Below, one piece after another: positions 1 through 6,487 of a DNA stretch of 20,372 nucleotides. The DNA lies in the IMG/VR virus record IMGVR_UViG_3300031787_001039, positions 1 to 20,372 of that record. One strand, 5' to 3'. Each line of letters opens with the position of its first letter. Position 1 is the first letter of the stretch. A program made the position numbers and the translations under genes. The notes beneath the pieces were generated by a model that ran no database searches, was not told the origin of the DNA, and worked only from the letters and a program-made list of their open reading frames with translations. The DNA comes from a virus.

Positions 1-2
1 CT

Positions 3-1805
3 AAGTATATCCCGGAACTGCAAAGACGCGAAACATGGGAAGAACTAGTTACTCGTAACAAAGAAATGCATTTAACGAAGTATCCAAACTTAGCAGATGA
101 GATTGAAGCTGCATATAAGTTTGTGTATGATAAGAAAGTACTACCTTCAATGCGTAGTTTACAGTTTGGCGGCAAGCCAATCGAAATTTCGCCAAATAGA
201 ATTTATAACTGTGCATATTTACCTATAGATGATTGGAGATCATTTGGTGAGGTGATGTTCCTATTGTTAGGGGGTACGGGAGTAGGTTATAGTGTACAGA
301 AACATCACGTAGATCAATTACCAGAAATTCGTAAGCCATCTGCAGAACGCGAACGTCGTTATCTTATTGCAGATAGTATAGAAGGATGGGCAGATGCCGT
401 TAAAGTTTTAATGAAGAGTTATTTTCAGGGAGGTTCAAAACTTAAGTTCGACTTTTCTGATATACGTCCAAAAGGCGCCCGCCTAGTAACATCGGGAGGT
501 AAAGCTCCAGGTCCACAACCACTTAAAGAATGTTTGATCAAAGTACAAGGTATTTTAGATGCAAAACAAGATGGCGAAAAGCTTTCGGCGATTGAAGTAC
601 ATGATATTGTCTGTCACATTGCTGATGCTGTATTGGCTGGCGGAATACGTCGTGCTGCCCTTATATCGCTTTTTAGTGCTGATGATGATGAAATGATTTC
701 GTGTAAGTCTGGTGCATGGTGGGAACTGCATCCACAGCGCGGTCGCGCTAATAACTCAGCTGTATTGATGCGTCATAAACTTACGAAAGAATACTTTATG
801 GATCTTTGGAAACGTGTTGAAGCGTCCGGAGCTGGCGAACCTGGTATCTATCTTTCAAATGATAAAGATTGGGGAACTAATCCATGTTGTGAAATCGCAT
901 TACGTCCATACCAATTCTGTAATCTATGTGAAGTAAATGTATCGGATATTGAATCGCAAGAAGATTTAAACGCACGTGTTAAAGCAGCTGCATTTATTGG
1001 AACGCTGCAAGCCGGTTACACTGATTTTCATTATTTACGTCCGGTATGGAAACGTACTACTGAAAAAGATGCGCTTATTGGCGTGTCTATGACAGGCATT
1101 GGTTCTGGTACTGTATTGGGTTATGATATGCGTCAGGCATCGAAAGTAGCTAAAGACGAAAATGCACGTATAGCAGATATTTTAGGAATCAATAAAGCTG
1201 CTCGCGTTACTACCGTAAAACCAGCCGGTACGACGTCATTGACATTAGGAACTAGTTCCGGTATACATGCTTGGCATAACGATTACTATGTACGTCGTGT
1301 ACGTGTAGGAAAGAATGAAGCTATTTATACTTATCTATCAATCTATCATCCAGATCTAATAGAAGACGAATATTTCCGTCCGCACGATACTGCAGTAATA
1401 TCAATTCCACAAAAAGCACCTGCAGGAGCTATATTGAGATCTGAATCGCCTATTCAGTTGTTAGAACGTATTAAGCGTGTACATTTGGAATGGGTTAAGC
1501 CAGGACATCGTAGTGGTAGCAATACACATAACGTTTCGGCAACAGTTTCACTACGTGAGCATGAATGGGATGCTGTAGGACAATGGATGTGGGATAACAG
1601 AGATCATTATAATGGTTTATCAGTTCTTCCATATGATGGTGGTACGTATATTCAAGCACCATTTGAAGATATTACAGAAGAACAGTTTGATGAAATGATG
1701 AAATCACTTCATGAGATTGATTTATCAAAAGTTATTGAAATCGAAGATACAACGAATCTTAAGGGCGAAGCTGCTTGTGCCGGTGGAGCATGTGAGGTAG
1801 TTTAA
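3..1805 (+). CDS. nrdJ: Adenosylcobalamin-dependent ribonucleoside-triphosphate reductase (class II), 5'-truncated
   Basis: Reduces ribonucleotides to deoxyribonucleotides using a coenzyme-B12 radical, supplying dNTPs for phage DNA synthesis. The frame is open to the window edge: 21 residues precede the first ATG at 66 and include an ELxRRETWEE stretch typical of the monomeric Lactobacillus-type enzyme, so the true start lies upstream. Visible landmarks: the first redox cysteine in YNCAYLP (codon 210-212), the glycine-rich GGTGVGYS, SGGKAPGP, the active-site NPCCEI (first Cys codon 885-887) followed by FCNLCEVN, then VKPAGTTSLTLGTSSGIH. The C-terminus has two cysteines five residues apart (codons 1776 and 1791), matching the spacing of the tail pair that passes electrons to the active site in this family. 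About 600 residues are visible, against roughly 740 for the Lactobacillus enzyme. No intein or separate beta subunit is seen. The family call is firm. Confidence 0.93.
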   Translation, partial: KYIPELQRRETWEELVTRNKEMHLTKYPNLADEIEAAYKFVYDKKVLPSMRSLQFGGKPIEISPNRIYNCAYLPIDDWRSFGEVMFLLLGGTGVGYSVQKHHVDQLPEIRKPSAERERRYLIADSIEGWADAVKVLMKSYFQGGSKLKFDFSDIRPKGARLVTSGGKAPGPQPLKECLIKVQGILDAKQDGEKLSAIEVHDIVCHIADAVLAGGIRRAALISLFSADDDEMISCKSGAWWELHPQRGRANNSAVLMRHKLTKEYFMDLWKRVEASGAGEPGIYLSNDKDWGTNPCCEIALRPYQFCNLCEVNVSDIESQEDLNARVKAAAFIGTLQAGYTDFHYLRPVWKRTTEKDALIGVSMTGIGSGTVLGYDMRQASKVAKDENARIADILGINKAARVTTVKPAGTTSLTLGTSSGIHAWHNDYYVRRVRVGKNEAIYTYLSIYHPDLIEDEYFRPHDTAVISIPQKAPAGAILRSESPIQLLERIKRVHLEWVKPGHRSGSNTHNVSATVSLREHEWDAVGQWMWDNRDHYNGLSVLPYDGGTYIQAPFEDITEEQFDEMMKSLHEIDLSKVIEIEDTTNLKGEAACAGGACEVV

Positions 1806-1981
1806 TGTATAGAGAAGATGATTGGGTATTTAAACAGTATGTGGAGGGGCTTAGTAAACCTAAGCTCCTTCCTACTGATTTTTATTACGATGAAAATGGT
1901 AATATGGTAATGACTGAATCGTATCATTTACGACGCGGATCATGTTGCGGAAATGGTTGTAAACATTGTCCTTATAGTTAA
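1805..1981 (+). CDS. DUF5522-type small Cys-rich protein (58 aa)
   Basis: A 58-residue protein whose ATG overlaps the ribonucleotide reductase stop (taATG), so it is probably translated by coupling. The C-terminal half reads YHLRRGSCCGNGCKHCPY, the hallmark of the DUF5522 family, with cysteines at residues 47, 48, 52 and 55. These could bind a metal (inference); the family's function is unknown to me. There is no signal peptide or membrane segment. Its place directly behind a thiol-dependent reductase makes a redox or metal role conceivable, but nothing in the sequence proves it. It is too short for many gene-calling cut-offs. The family match is by motif recognition only. Confidence 0.8.
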   Translation: MYREDDWVFKQYVEGLSKPKLLPTDFYYDENGNMVMTESYHLRRGSCCGNGCKHCPYS

Positions 1982-1995
1982 TATTTATATATGAT

Positions 1996-2253
1996 ATGAA
2001 ATTAAAACCACTATTAGAAAATTTCGGCGGTCCTGGTAAAATGATTTTACCAAAAGGACATAAAGCCGGCTTACGAGTTCCGAAAGGAGGCTCATGTTGC
2101 GCTAACTGTAAGTATTGGGATGCTGATGCAGAAGTATGTAACAGTGATTACTATGTAAAATGGGCTGGTACTAATACTATTCCATATCCAGCAAATGAAT
2201 ACTGTACTAACTGGTGGGAACCTATACCACATAAACCGACGGAAGAAGAATGA
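1996..2253 (+). CDS. Small Cys-rich protein, putative metal or Fe-S binding (85 aa)
   Basis: Function not recognised. The N-terminal third is basic and glycine-rich (KMILPKGHKAGLRVPKGG). It is followed by cysteines at residues 34, 35, 38, 48 and 70, arranged as C-C-x2-C-K-Y-W, then C, then Y-C-T-N-W-W. CxxC plus two spaced cysteines flanked by aromatics resembles small zinc or high-potential iron-sulfur-like modules, but the spacing does not match any family I can name with certainty. It starts 14 nt after the DUF5522-type gene, and its stop overlaps the next ATG (ATGA), so it is part of the same transcription unit. No Shine-Dalgarno sequence is visible before the ATG. Confidence 0.8.
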   Translation: MKLKPLLENFGGPGKMILPKGHKAGLRVPKGGSCCANCKYWDADAEVCNSDYYVKWAGTNTIPYPANEYCTNWWEPIPHKPTEEE

Positions 2254-2651
2254 AACTACGAGATCTAATTAAATTACGTGAAGCTTCAGAAACAAATCAT
2301 GAACAAATGGCAATGCCGTTTTTACGTGAGTTTCATACACGTTACGGTTATAACGTAAATTTCAAATTCTTAGGAATGAAAGACGAAGAATGCATTTACG
2401 TAGCTCCGATGTCAGACCTAGGAATGTTTGAAATGATTGTTAGTGATGCTAAAATATATGCCAAGATCACAGAGAAGTCAGCAATATTTGGTATCGTATA
2501 TACATTAACTGGTCTAGAAAAGTTTGAAGCTACGATATCAGCCATGAAACAAAAAGACGGTGTTGTTGAAACAATACTTTTTGATAACAGTGATAAAAAG
2601 ACATTTAGTAATAAAGCTACAGACTTTCTAGGTATTGAAAAGGAAGGCTAA
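2250..2651 (+). CDS. Hypothetical protein (133 aa)
   Basis: Not recognised. The ATG overlaps the preceding stop by four bases (ATGA), and the gene is followed after one base by the next ATG, which supports it as a real operon member. The protein is mixed alpha/beta in character, with a charged N-terminus (MKLRDLIKLREASE) and a lysine-rich C-terminus. It has no membrane segment, signal peptide or catalytic motif I can point to. The first residues resemble those of the upstream gene (MKLKPLL versus MKLRDLI), but similarity does not continue. Confidence 0.72.
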   Translation: MKLRDLIKLREASETNHEQMAMPFLREFHTRYGYNVNFKFLGMKDEECIYVAPMSDLGMFEMIVSDAKIYAKITEKSAIFGIVYTLTGLEKFEATISAMKQKDGVVETILFDNSDKKTFSNKATDFLGIEKEG

Positions 2652-2652
2652 C

Positions 2653-3318
2653 ATGTTTAAGATACTAGATTATAAGATTCCTACACATCCGTACATTTCA
2701 GAACCACTTCCGGATGAATCGGTATTCGACCGTTTAGTAGCCCCAGAATTCTTTGATCGATTTGGTTATGAGTTAACATATATCGAAAGTCTATATCACG
2801 TACATAACAATATACCGGGTCACGTATTAGTTCCTGGTAGTCCAACAGATGCCGCTGCTTGTATACAGGATTGGATGATACAAACAGAACAACACCCGCA
2901 TATATTTTTAGATCACTGTCATCTCAATACACGTTATGCTTATGAAGGAGCTGCGTTAGAGCAGTTAAAACGCTTGAGTAAACGTTATCCTAGACTAGTA
3001 AAAATCTTAAACATCAAACCTAAATACATGGTTGATTTTTGTTTAGATTATATTGTTGATGATAAAGTTGTAGAATTGATTCATATAGAACATGATTTTC
3101 ATGACTATAATCAATACATGACGCATATCGATTTTTGCGAGACATTTATACAATCTCAGGATTGGCGTCGTGCATATTTAGATTTAAAGCCGTTTTTTGA
3201 TAACGGGTATGATTATGATGAGTATGCACAGGCTCAGTATAAAGCCAAGTACTATGGCTTTGATACATTAGATTATTTACATGAGCCGAAAATGTTATCT
3301 TATAAAAAAGTTTACTAA
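2653..3318 (+). CDS. Hypothetical protein (221 aa)
   Basis: Not recognised. The ATG at 2653 is chosen over an upstream TTG at 2635 because it has a clear Shine-Dalgarno AGGAAGG at 2641-2647 with good spacing and follows the previous stop by one base. The protein is acidic and rich in His, Tyr and Asp, including LDHCHLNTRYAYEGAALEQL near residue 90 and IHIEHDFHDYNQYMTHIDF near residue 150. Such His/Asp clusters could hold a metal, but no known hydrolase motif is evident. No transmembrane segment is seen. It ends the operon that begins with the ribonucleotide reductase, as a promoter-like gap follows. Confidence 0.75.
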   Translation: MFKILDYKIPTHPYISEPLPDESVFDRLVAPEFFDRFGYELTYIESLYHVHNNIPGHVLVPGSPTDAAACIQDWMIQTEQHPHIFLDHCHLNTRYAYEGAALEQLKRLSKRYPRLVKILNIKPKYMVDFCLDYIVDDKVVELIHIEHDFHDYNQYMTHIDFCETFIQSQDWRRAYLDLKPFFDNGYDYDEYAQAQYKAKYYGFDTLDYLHEPKMLSYKKVY

Positions 3319-3322
3319 GCAT

Positions 3323-3351
3323 TTGTTTTTATGGAATTTTGTTCTTATAAT
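3323..3351 (+). promoter_or_regulatory. Sigma70-like promoter, predicted leaderless
   Basis: TTGTTT (3323-3328), a 17-base spacer and TATAAT (3346-3351) lie in the 40-base gap after the 221-aa protein. Counting seven bases from the end of the -10 box places the start at 3358-3359, which is the ATG of the 38-aa gene, so the transcript would have almost no leader. The -10 box is perfect and the -35 box is half-matched. Not tested experimentally. Confidence 0.5.
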
Positions 3352-3358
3352 AATGTAA

Positions 3359-3475
3359 ATGAGTAAGACAAAAGAGTTAGTAATACAAATGCAAGAGGAT
3401 TACGTTAATAGCTGGGACGCTGTTGACGCTAATTACTTTTATCAAAAATTTCTAGAAAATAATAAACAGTTATGA
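3359..3475 (+). CDS. Small hypothetical protein (38 aa)
   Basis: A 38-codon frame starting at an ATG seven bases after a TATAAT box, with its stop overlapping the ATG of the following gene (ATGA at 3472-3475). The product is hydrophilic and partly helical (KTKELVIQMQEDYVNSWDAVDANYF is split here by description only: a charged helix-like first half and an aromatic second half). Function unknown. The four-base overlap and promoter placement are the reasons for accepting it. It could also be only a leader frame that couples translation to the next gene. Confidence 0.5.
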   Translation: MSKTKELVIQMQEDYVNSWDAVDANYFYQKFLENNKQL

Positions 3476-4062
3476 AAAATCAACTTGAGAAAAAACTTAT
3501 TGATATATTAGGTCCGATATCAGATGATAAATTAGCCTTTGGCAATCAAAATGTCGAGGCAGTTTCTAATGGCAATATAGTCGGTTACATTATACACGCA
3601 GTAACTAATGAACAACGTATACAGATAGAACAAGCTTTAAAAGATGAGCTTAAATTAAAAGAAGTACGTTGGATAGACTATCCAACAGCCGTTGATACAA
3701 GCGGAAAGAGGATCGACACTGAGTCTATTAAATTAACAAATACATACGTTGATACGTATGATGGAAAGATAGGATATTTATATCAAATATTCTTCACGCC
3801 GAAATTATATAACCCATCTGATCTAATCTTTGATACTGTAAAAGATGGTTGTACAATTGGACCAATTATATATAATACAGAAACATTCGAACCATCTCGA
3901 GTTCTTATAATGACGTGGAATCCTTCAAGGCCCGCATTTACTGACGATGTAGAAGCAGTAAAACAACAGTTGCGAGATCAATTAGATATGATATTAGAAA
4001 ATCCTGAAGAGTATACGCATCCAGGATTTAGAGCATGTATGATACGTATCGCAATTGTGTAA
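3472..4062 (+). CDS. Hypothetical protein (196 aa)
   Basis: Not recognised. It starts at an ATG overlapping the 38-aa frame. The N-terminal 80 residues look like a ferredoxin-type or similar alpha/beta fold (KLIDILGPISDD, then VGYIIHAVTNEQRIQIEQALKDEL). The C-terminal half contains YLYQIFFTPKLYNPSDLIFD and a proline-rich WNPSRPAF segment. There is no signal peptide or membrane helix. It is the last gene before the palindrome-containing promoter of the queD-queE unit. It may be structural or accessory; I cannot assign a role. Confidence 0.72.
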   Translation: MKNQLEKKLIDILGPISDDKLAFGNQNVEAVSNGNIVGYIIHAVTNEQRIQIEQALKDELKLKEVRWIDYPTAVDTSGKRIDTESIKLTNTYVDTYDGKIGYLYQIFFTPKLYNPSDLIFDTVKDGCTIGPIIYNTETFEPSRVLIMTWNPSRPAFTDDVEAVKQQLRDQLDMILENPEEYTHPGFRACMIRIAIV

Positions 4063-4080
4063 TAATTTTTAAAAAATAAT

Positions 4081-4095
4081 GCTCAAAATTTGAGC
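4081..4095. repeat. 15-bp palindrome (possible operator)
   Basis: GCTCAAAATTTGAGC is a perfect inverted repeat around one central base (seven-base arms). It sits in the gap after the 196-aa gene, and its right arm contains the -35 box of the predicted promoter at 4090-4118. There is no downstream U-run, so it is not a classic terminator. A repressor-type operator is one reading; chance in AT-rich DNA is another. Confidence 0.4.
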
Positions 4096-4118
4096 GTTTG
4101 AGAAAGAGTTCATATATT
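4090..4118 (+). promoter_or_regulatory. Sigma70-like promoter upstream of the queD-queE unit
   Basis: TTGAGC (4090-4095), 17 bases, TATATT (4113-4118). The expected start, near 4125, leaves an 18-base leader before the ATG at 4143. It also excludes the TTG at 4098 as start codon, because that lies upstream of the transcript start. The -35 box is embedded in the 15-bp palindrome. Confidence 0.5.
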
Positions 4119-4142
4119 TATCTATACAAAAACAAAACAGTT

Positions 4143-4439
4143 ATGTTCAAATTTAAAGACGTAGAAATTACATTTAATTTCAGAGAATTGCCGCATTATG
4201 ATCAAGAGTATTTGCGTACTATGGCATATGAGACAGCTATGAATAAATCTGTTAAGCATACCGGTTGGGGCTTTGACAAGATGTATTCAGACGCTGATAA
4301 CTTTACGATGTTTGATAATATAAACGCACTCGATGAATATATGAGTGAGTTTGTACACGAGTATGATTATGTAGCTTCACATTTGCTACATGGCAAGAAG
4401 TATTATTTTGCTTGGACTTATTCACAAAGGAACAGATAA
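4143..4439 (+). CDS. Hypothetical protein upstream of queD (98 aa)
   Basis: Not recognised. The ATG at 4143 is preferred to a TTG at 4098 because a promoter-like element (TTGAGC-N17-TATATT) lies between them, and because AGTT-ATG is shared with other starts here (3472, 10611, 14438). The product is acidic and rich in Tyr, Phe, Asp and Met, with VHEYDYVASHLLHGKKYYFAW at the C-terminus given only as its character: aromatic and His-containing. There are no cysteines, membrane segments or known motif. Its stop overlaps the queD ATG (taATG), so it is first in the queD-queE operon. A link to base modification is guilt by association only. Confidence 0.68.
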   Translation: MFKFKDVEITFNFRELPHYDQEYLRTMAYETAMNKSVKHTGWGFDKMYSDADNFTMFDNINALDEYMSEFVHEYDYVASHLLHGKKYYFAWTYSQRNR

Positions 4440-4915
4440 TGGCTAGATACATTTCGACAAAATTATTTGAAAACTATTCTGTAGCAATTAGACAATGGAA
4501 AGCACAACATTCACATTGTCAACTGCTTCATGGTTATGCTTTGAAATTCAAAGTATGGTTTGCTTCTAATGACCCAGATATCGACAAACAGCTCGATGAT
4601 ATGAACTGGATTGTTGATTATGGTGGATTTAAGCCTGCACCGCAAGGTAATGGTTTAAAAGCTTGGATGGATCACATGTGGGATCATACAACATTGATTC
4701 AGAAGGATGATCCGTATGCTGACATTTTTGTACAAATGGAGCAAATGGGTTTGTGTAAACTGCATTTACTAGATAAAATGGGAGCCGAAAGTTGTGCTCG
4801 TCTAGTATATGAACACTTTAACGAGGTATTGTCTAAGACAGATGCCGGCCGTTGCAAGTGTATTAAAGTAGAGTGTTTTGAAAATGATAATAACAGTTCA
4901 ATTTACGAGGAATAA
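4439..4915 (+). CDS. queD: QueD-like 6-carboxy-5,6,7,8-tetrahydropterin synthase
   Basis: Second step of 7-deazaguanine synthesis: converts dihydroneopterin triphosphate to 6-carboxytetrahydropterin. The ATG at 4439 (AAAGG at 4426-4430 upstream, taATG overlap with the previous gene) is preferred over a TTG at 4412; the product is 158 aa. Visible motifs: H24-S-H-C27-Q-L-L-H31-G-Y33 (catalytic Cys and zinc region), MNWIVDYGGFKP (family: MVxDFxxLK), WDHTTLI (family: LDHxxLN) and a C-terminal VECFEN. The usual C-x3-H-G-H zinc motif is H-G-Y here, and the loop between H24 and C27 is short. The substitution could reflect a phage or proteobacterial subgroup, so activity is likely but not certain. 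It is directly followed by queE with a one-base overlap. Confidence 0.9.
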   Translation: MARYISTKLFENYSVAIRQWKAQHSHCQLLHGYALKFKVWFASNDPDIDKQLDDMNWIVDYGGFKPAPQGNGLKAWMDHMWDHTTLIQKDDPYADIFVQMEQMGLCKLHLLDKMGAESCARLVYEHFNEVLSKTDAGRCKCIKVECFENDNNSSIYEE

Positions 4916-5688
4916 TGAACAGTCCAAGAATTACAGACTATGACAAAGTTTTACCAATTAATGAATTATACCGCTGTGTACAATCAGAAGGTTCTCGTTT
5001 TGGTAGACCTACTATTGCTATTCGTGTAACTGGTTGTACTCACCGCTGTTGGTTTGGTGAAGGTGGGTGGTGCGACAGTTGGTATAGTTCAATACATCCA
5101 GAGAAAGGTAAGTTTACTTTTAACGATATCATAAAAATCTATGATGAGAATCCACATATTAAAGAAATGATGTTAACGGGCGGTTCGCCGACTATGCAAC
5201 CTGCGTTAGTTAATGAATTAACGCATTTCTGTGCAAAACGTGGTATTATTATGACTATCGAAACTGAAGGTAGTCACTTTGTAGAAACAGATTTTCCAAT
5301 TGATCTTGTTTCTTTATCTCCTAAATTTAGTAACAGTGTTCCAAAACTAGGTGTTAAGACTCCTAAAGGTAATGTAGTAGATCAGAAGTTTATTGATCAG
5401 CACAATAAGTTTCGTCTTAATGAAGAAGCTATTCGTAAAATGATTACGACTTATGATTATCACTACAAGCCAGTTTGGGATGGTACTGAAGAAAATCTAA
5501 AAGAGATTGAAGAATTTCGAGTTAAATTTGGAATTCCGAAAAATAAAACTTATATAATGCCTGCAGGCGATACTAGAGAACAACTCATAAAGATGTATCC
5601 ATTAGTATTTGATCTGTGTGCTCGTGTAGGTTATAATATGACAGGTCGTGACCATATTATAGCATTCGATGACGCGCGCCAGGTGTAG
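4915..5688 (+). CDS. queE: QueE-like radical SAM 7-carboxy-7-deazaguanine synthase
   Basis: Radical SAM enzyme that rearranges 6-carboxytetrahydropterin to 7-carboxy-7-deazaguanine (CDG). Its 257 residues include QSEGSRFGRPTIAIRVTGC near the N-terminus, which matches the QueE signature before the iron-sulfur site. The cluster cysteines are C41, C45 and C53, i.e. C-x3-C-x7-C rather than the standard C-x3-C-x2-C, with the insert WFGEGGW. TGGSP at 88-92 replaces the usual GGEP SAM-binding motif. The later SLSPKF and the PVWDGTEENLKEIEEF region fit the family. The gene overlaps queD by one base. Variant cluster loops are known in QueE, so this is probably active. No QueC or QueF follows. Confidence 0.92.
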   Translation: MNSPRITDYDKVLPINELYRCVQSEGSRFGRPTIAIRVTGCTHRCWFGEGGWCDSWYSSIHPEKGKFTFNDIIKIYDENPHIKEMMLTGGSPTMQPALVNELTHFCAKRGIIMTIETEGSHFVETDFPIDLVSLSPKFSNSVPKLGVKTPKGNVVDQKFIDQHNKFRLNEEAIRKMITTYDYHYKPVWDGTEENLKEIEEFRVKFGIPKNKTYIMPAGDTREQLIKMYPLVFDLCARVGYNMTGRDHIIAFDDARQV

Positions 5689-5699
5689 CCACATTAGAC

Positions 5700-5718
5700 T
5701 ATAAATAAAGTATATAAT
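5700..5718 (+). promoter_or_regulatory. T4-late-type TATAAATA box and overlapping-region TATAAT box before the homing endonuclease
   Basis: TATAAATA at 5700-5707 is identical to the T4 late promoter consensus and is the only perfect copy I noticed in a gap on this strand. A second element, TATAAT at 5713-5718, has no good -35 box. Starts would fall near 5713 (late type) or 5725 (TATAAT). In T4, free-standing homing endonucleases are often expressed late, which fits. Confidence is limited because AT-rich gaps produce such matches by chance. Confidence 0.4.
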
Positions 5719-5722
5719 GTTA

Positions 5723-5746
5723 ATATTTATTTAAAAGGATAAATAT
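5723..5746 (+). promoter_or_regulatory. Hairpin over the ribosome binding site and start codon of the homing endonuclease
   Basis: ATATTTAT (5723-5730) and ATAAATAT (5739-5746) form a perfect 8-bp stem. The 8-base loop TTAAAAGG carries the Shine-Dalgarno sequence, and the 3' arm covers the first two bases of the ATG at 5745. All pairs are A-U, so the stem is weak. A transcript starting near 5725 would lack part of the 5' arm, while read-through from queE would form the whole hairpin. T4 homing endonuclease genes use comparable hairpins to block early translation. Confidence 0.4.
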
Positions 5747-6443
5747 GACATATATACGAACAGAAAAGATTAATGGTAAGTATAAGTTTATACATGGCAG
5801 AACATGTAATACATGTAATACATACTATGAAACGTTCTCTGGTAATAAAAAAACAATAACACGAAATGGTTGGTGTAGTCATGAATGTAAAAGAAAACAT
5901 TATAATCAACTATATCGTAAAACAGTTAACTGTAAGTATTGCAATACAACACATGATGTACCGACATCTAGTATAAAACAGTTTTGTACACATAAGTGTT
6001 ATACGGAATACGCAAAGTTACACCCCGAAGAATTTAATTTATACACAAAAGCTAAAAATATGCGTAAGTATACTAATACCGAATCGTCTATAGCTAAGGG
6101 TATAGAAACAAAACGAAAAAAAGGTTTGATACGCCAGTGGGTTGATGAACGTAATATAGAATGGACAAAATTTTGGAAAGTATGTAATTATCATACTCGA
6201 AAGATGCGAAAAAAACTTTTTAATACATGGGACGGATATGACTATTATACGGGAGAGTATATTAAGGATAATATTAGTTTACCGTACTACCATAAAGATT
6301 ATCCGACACTCGATCATAGAAAGTCTAGAAGTCAATGTTTTTTAGAAGGGTTAACTGTACGTGAAGCGTGTGATGAAAATAATTTAGTATGGACTACTAG
6401 ATTTAACAATAGTAAAAAGTATAATAAATCTTTGTCAAATTGA
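5745..6443 (+). CDS. Free-standing HNH homing endonuclease with zinc-finger-like CxxC pairs
   Basis: Selfish DNA-cutting protein of phages, 232 aa. The N-terminus has two CxxC...CxxxC modules (C21/C24 with C44/C48; C63/C66 with C81/C85), likely zinc-binding DNA-recognition elements. The middle is basic (KGIETKRKKGLIRQW). The C-terminus carries the HNH-like core YPTLDHRKS (D190-H191), then CDENNLVWTTRFNNSKK with N213 and N222, closely resembling phage HNH endonucleases. It lies alone between queE and groES with its own RBS (AAAAGG) and promoter-like signals. It uses many ATA, AGA and AAA codons and looks more AT-rich than its neighbours, as expected for an invading gene. Assignment to HNH is good; the target site is unknown. 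Confidence 0.87.
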   Translation: MTYIRTEKINGKYKFIHGRTCNTCNTYYETFSGNKKTITRNGWCSHECKRKHYNQLYRKTVNCKYCNTTHDVPTSSIKQFCTHKCYTEYAKLHPEEFNLYTKAKNMRKYTNTESSIAKGIETKRKKGLIRQWVDERNIEWTKFWKVCNYHTRKMRKKLFNTWDGYDYYTGEYIKDNISLPYYHKDYPTLDHRKSRSQCFLEGLTVREACDENNLVWTTRFNNSKKYNKSLSN

Positions 6444-6460
6444 TATGATGTTATTATATT
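6432..6460 (+). promoter_or_regulatory. Strong sigma70-like promoter for the groES-folE-PRT unit
   Basis: TTGTCA (6432-6437), 17-base spacer, TATATT (6455-6460): five of six matches in each box and ideal spacing. The start would be near 6467, 21 bases before the groES ATG. The -35 box lies within the last codons of the HNH gene, whose stop is at 6441-6443. This suggests host RNA polymerase transcribes the following genes from here. Confidence 0.6.
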
Positions 6461-6487
6461 ACAAATCAATAAAAACTAATAAAGAAT

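Noticed and set aside
4063-4095. AT-rich inverted repeats read as an intrinsic terminator
   Set aside because: There is no U-run after the 15-bp palindrome, and the upstream A/T palindrome has no GC stem.
4098-4142. TTG start for the 98-aa gene
   Set aside because: It would lie upstream of the predicted transcript start at about 4125.
5727-5909. Minus-strand 60-aa frame over the start of the HNH gene
   Set aside because: Lies opposite a well-supported gene, with no family features and no promoter.
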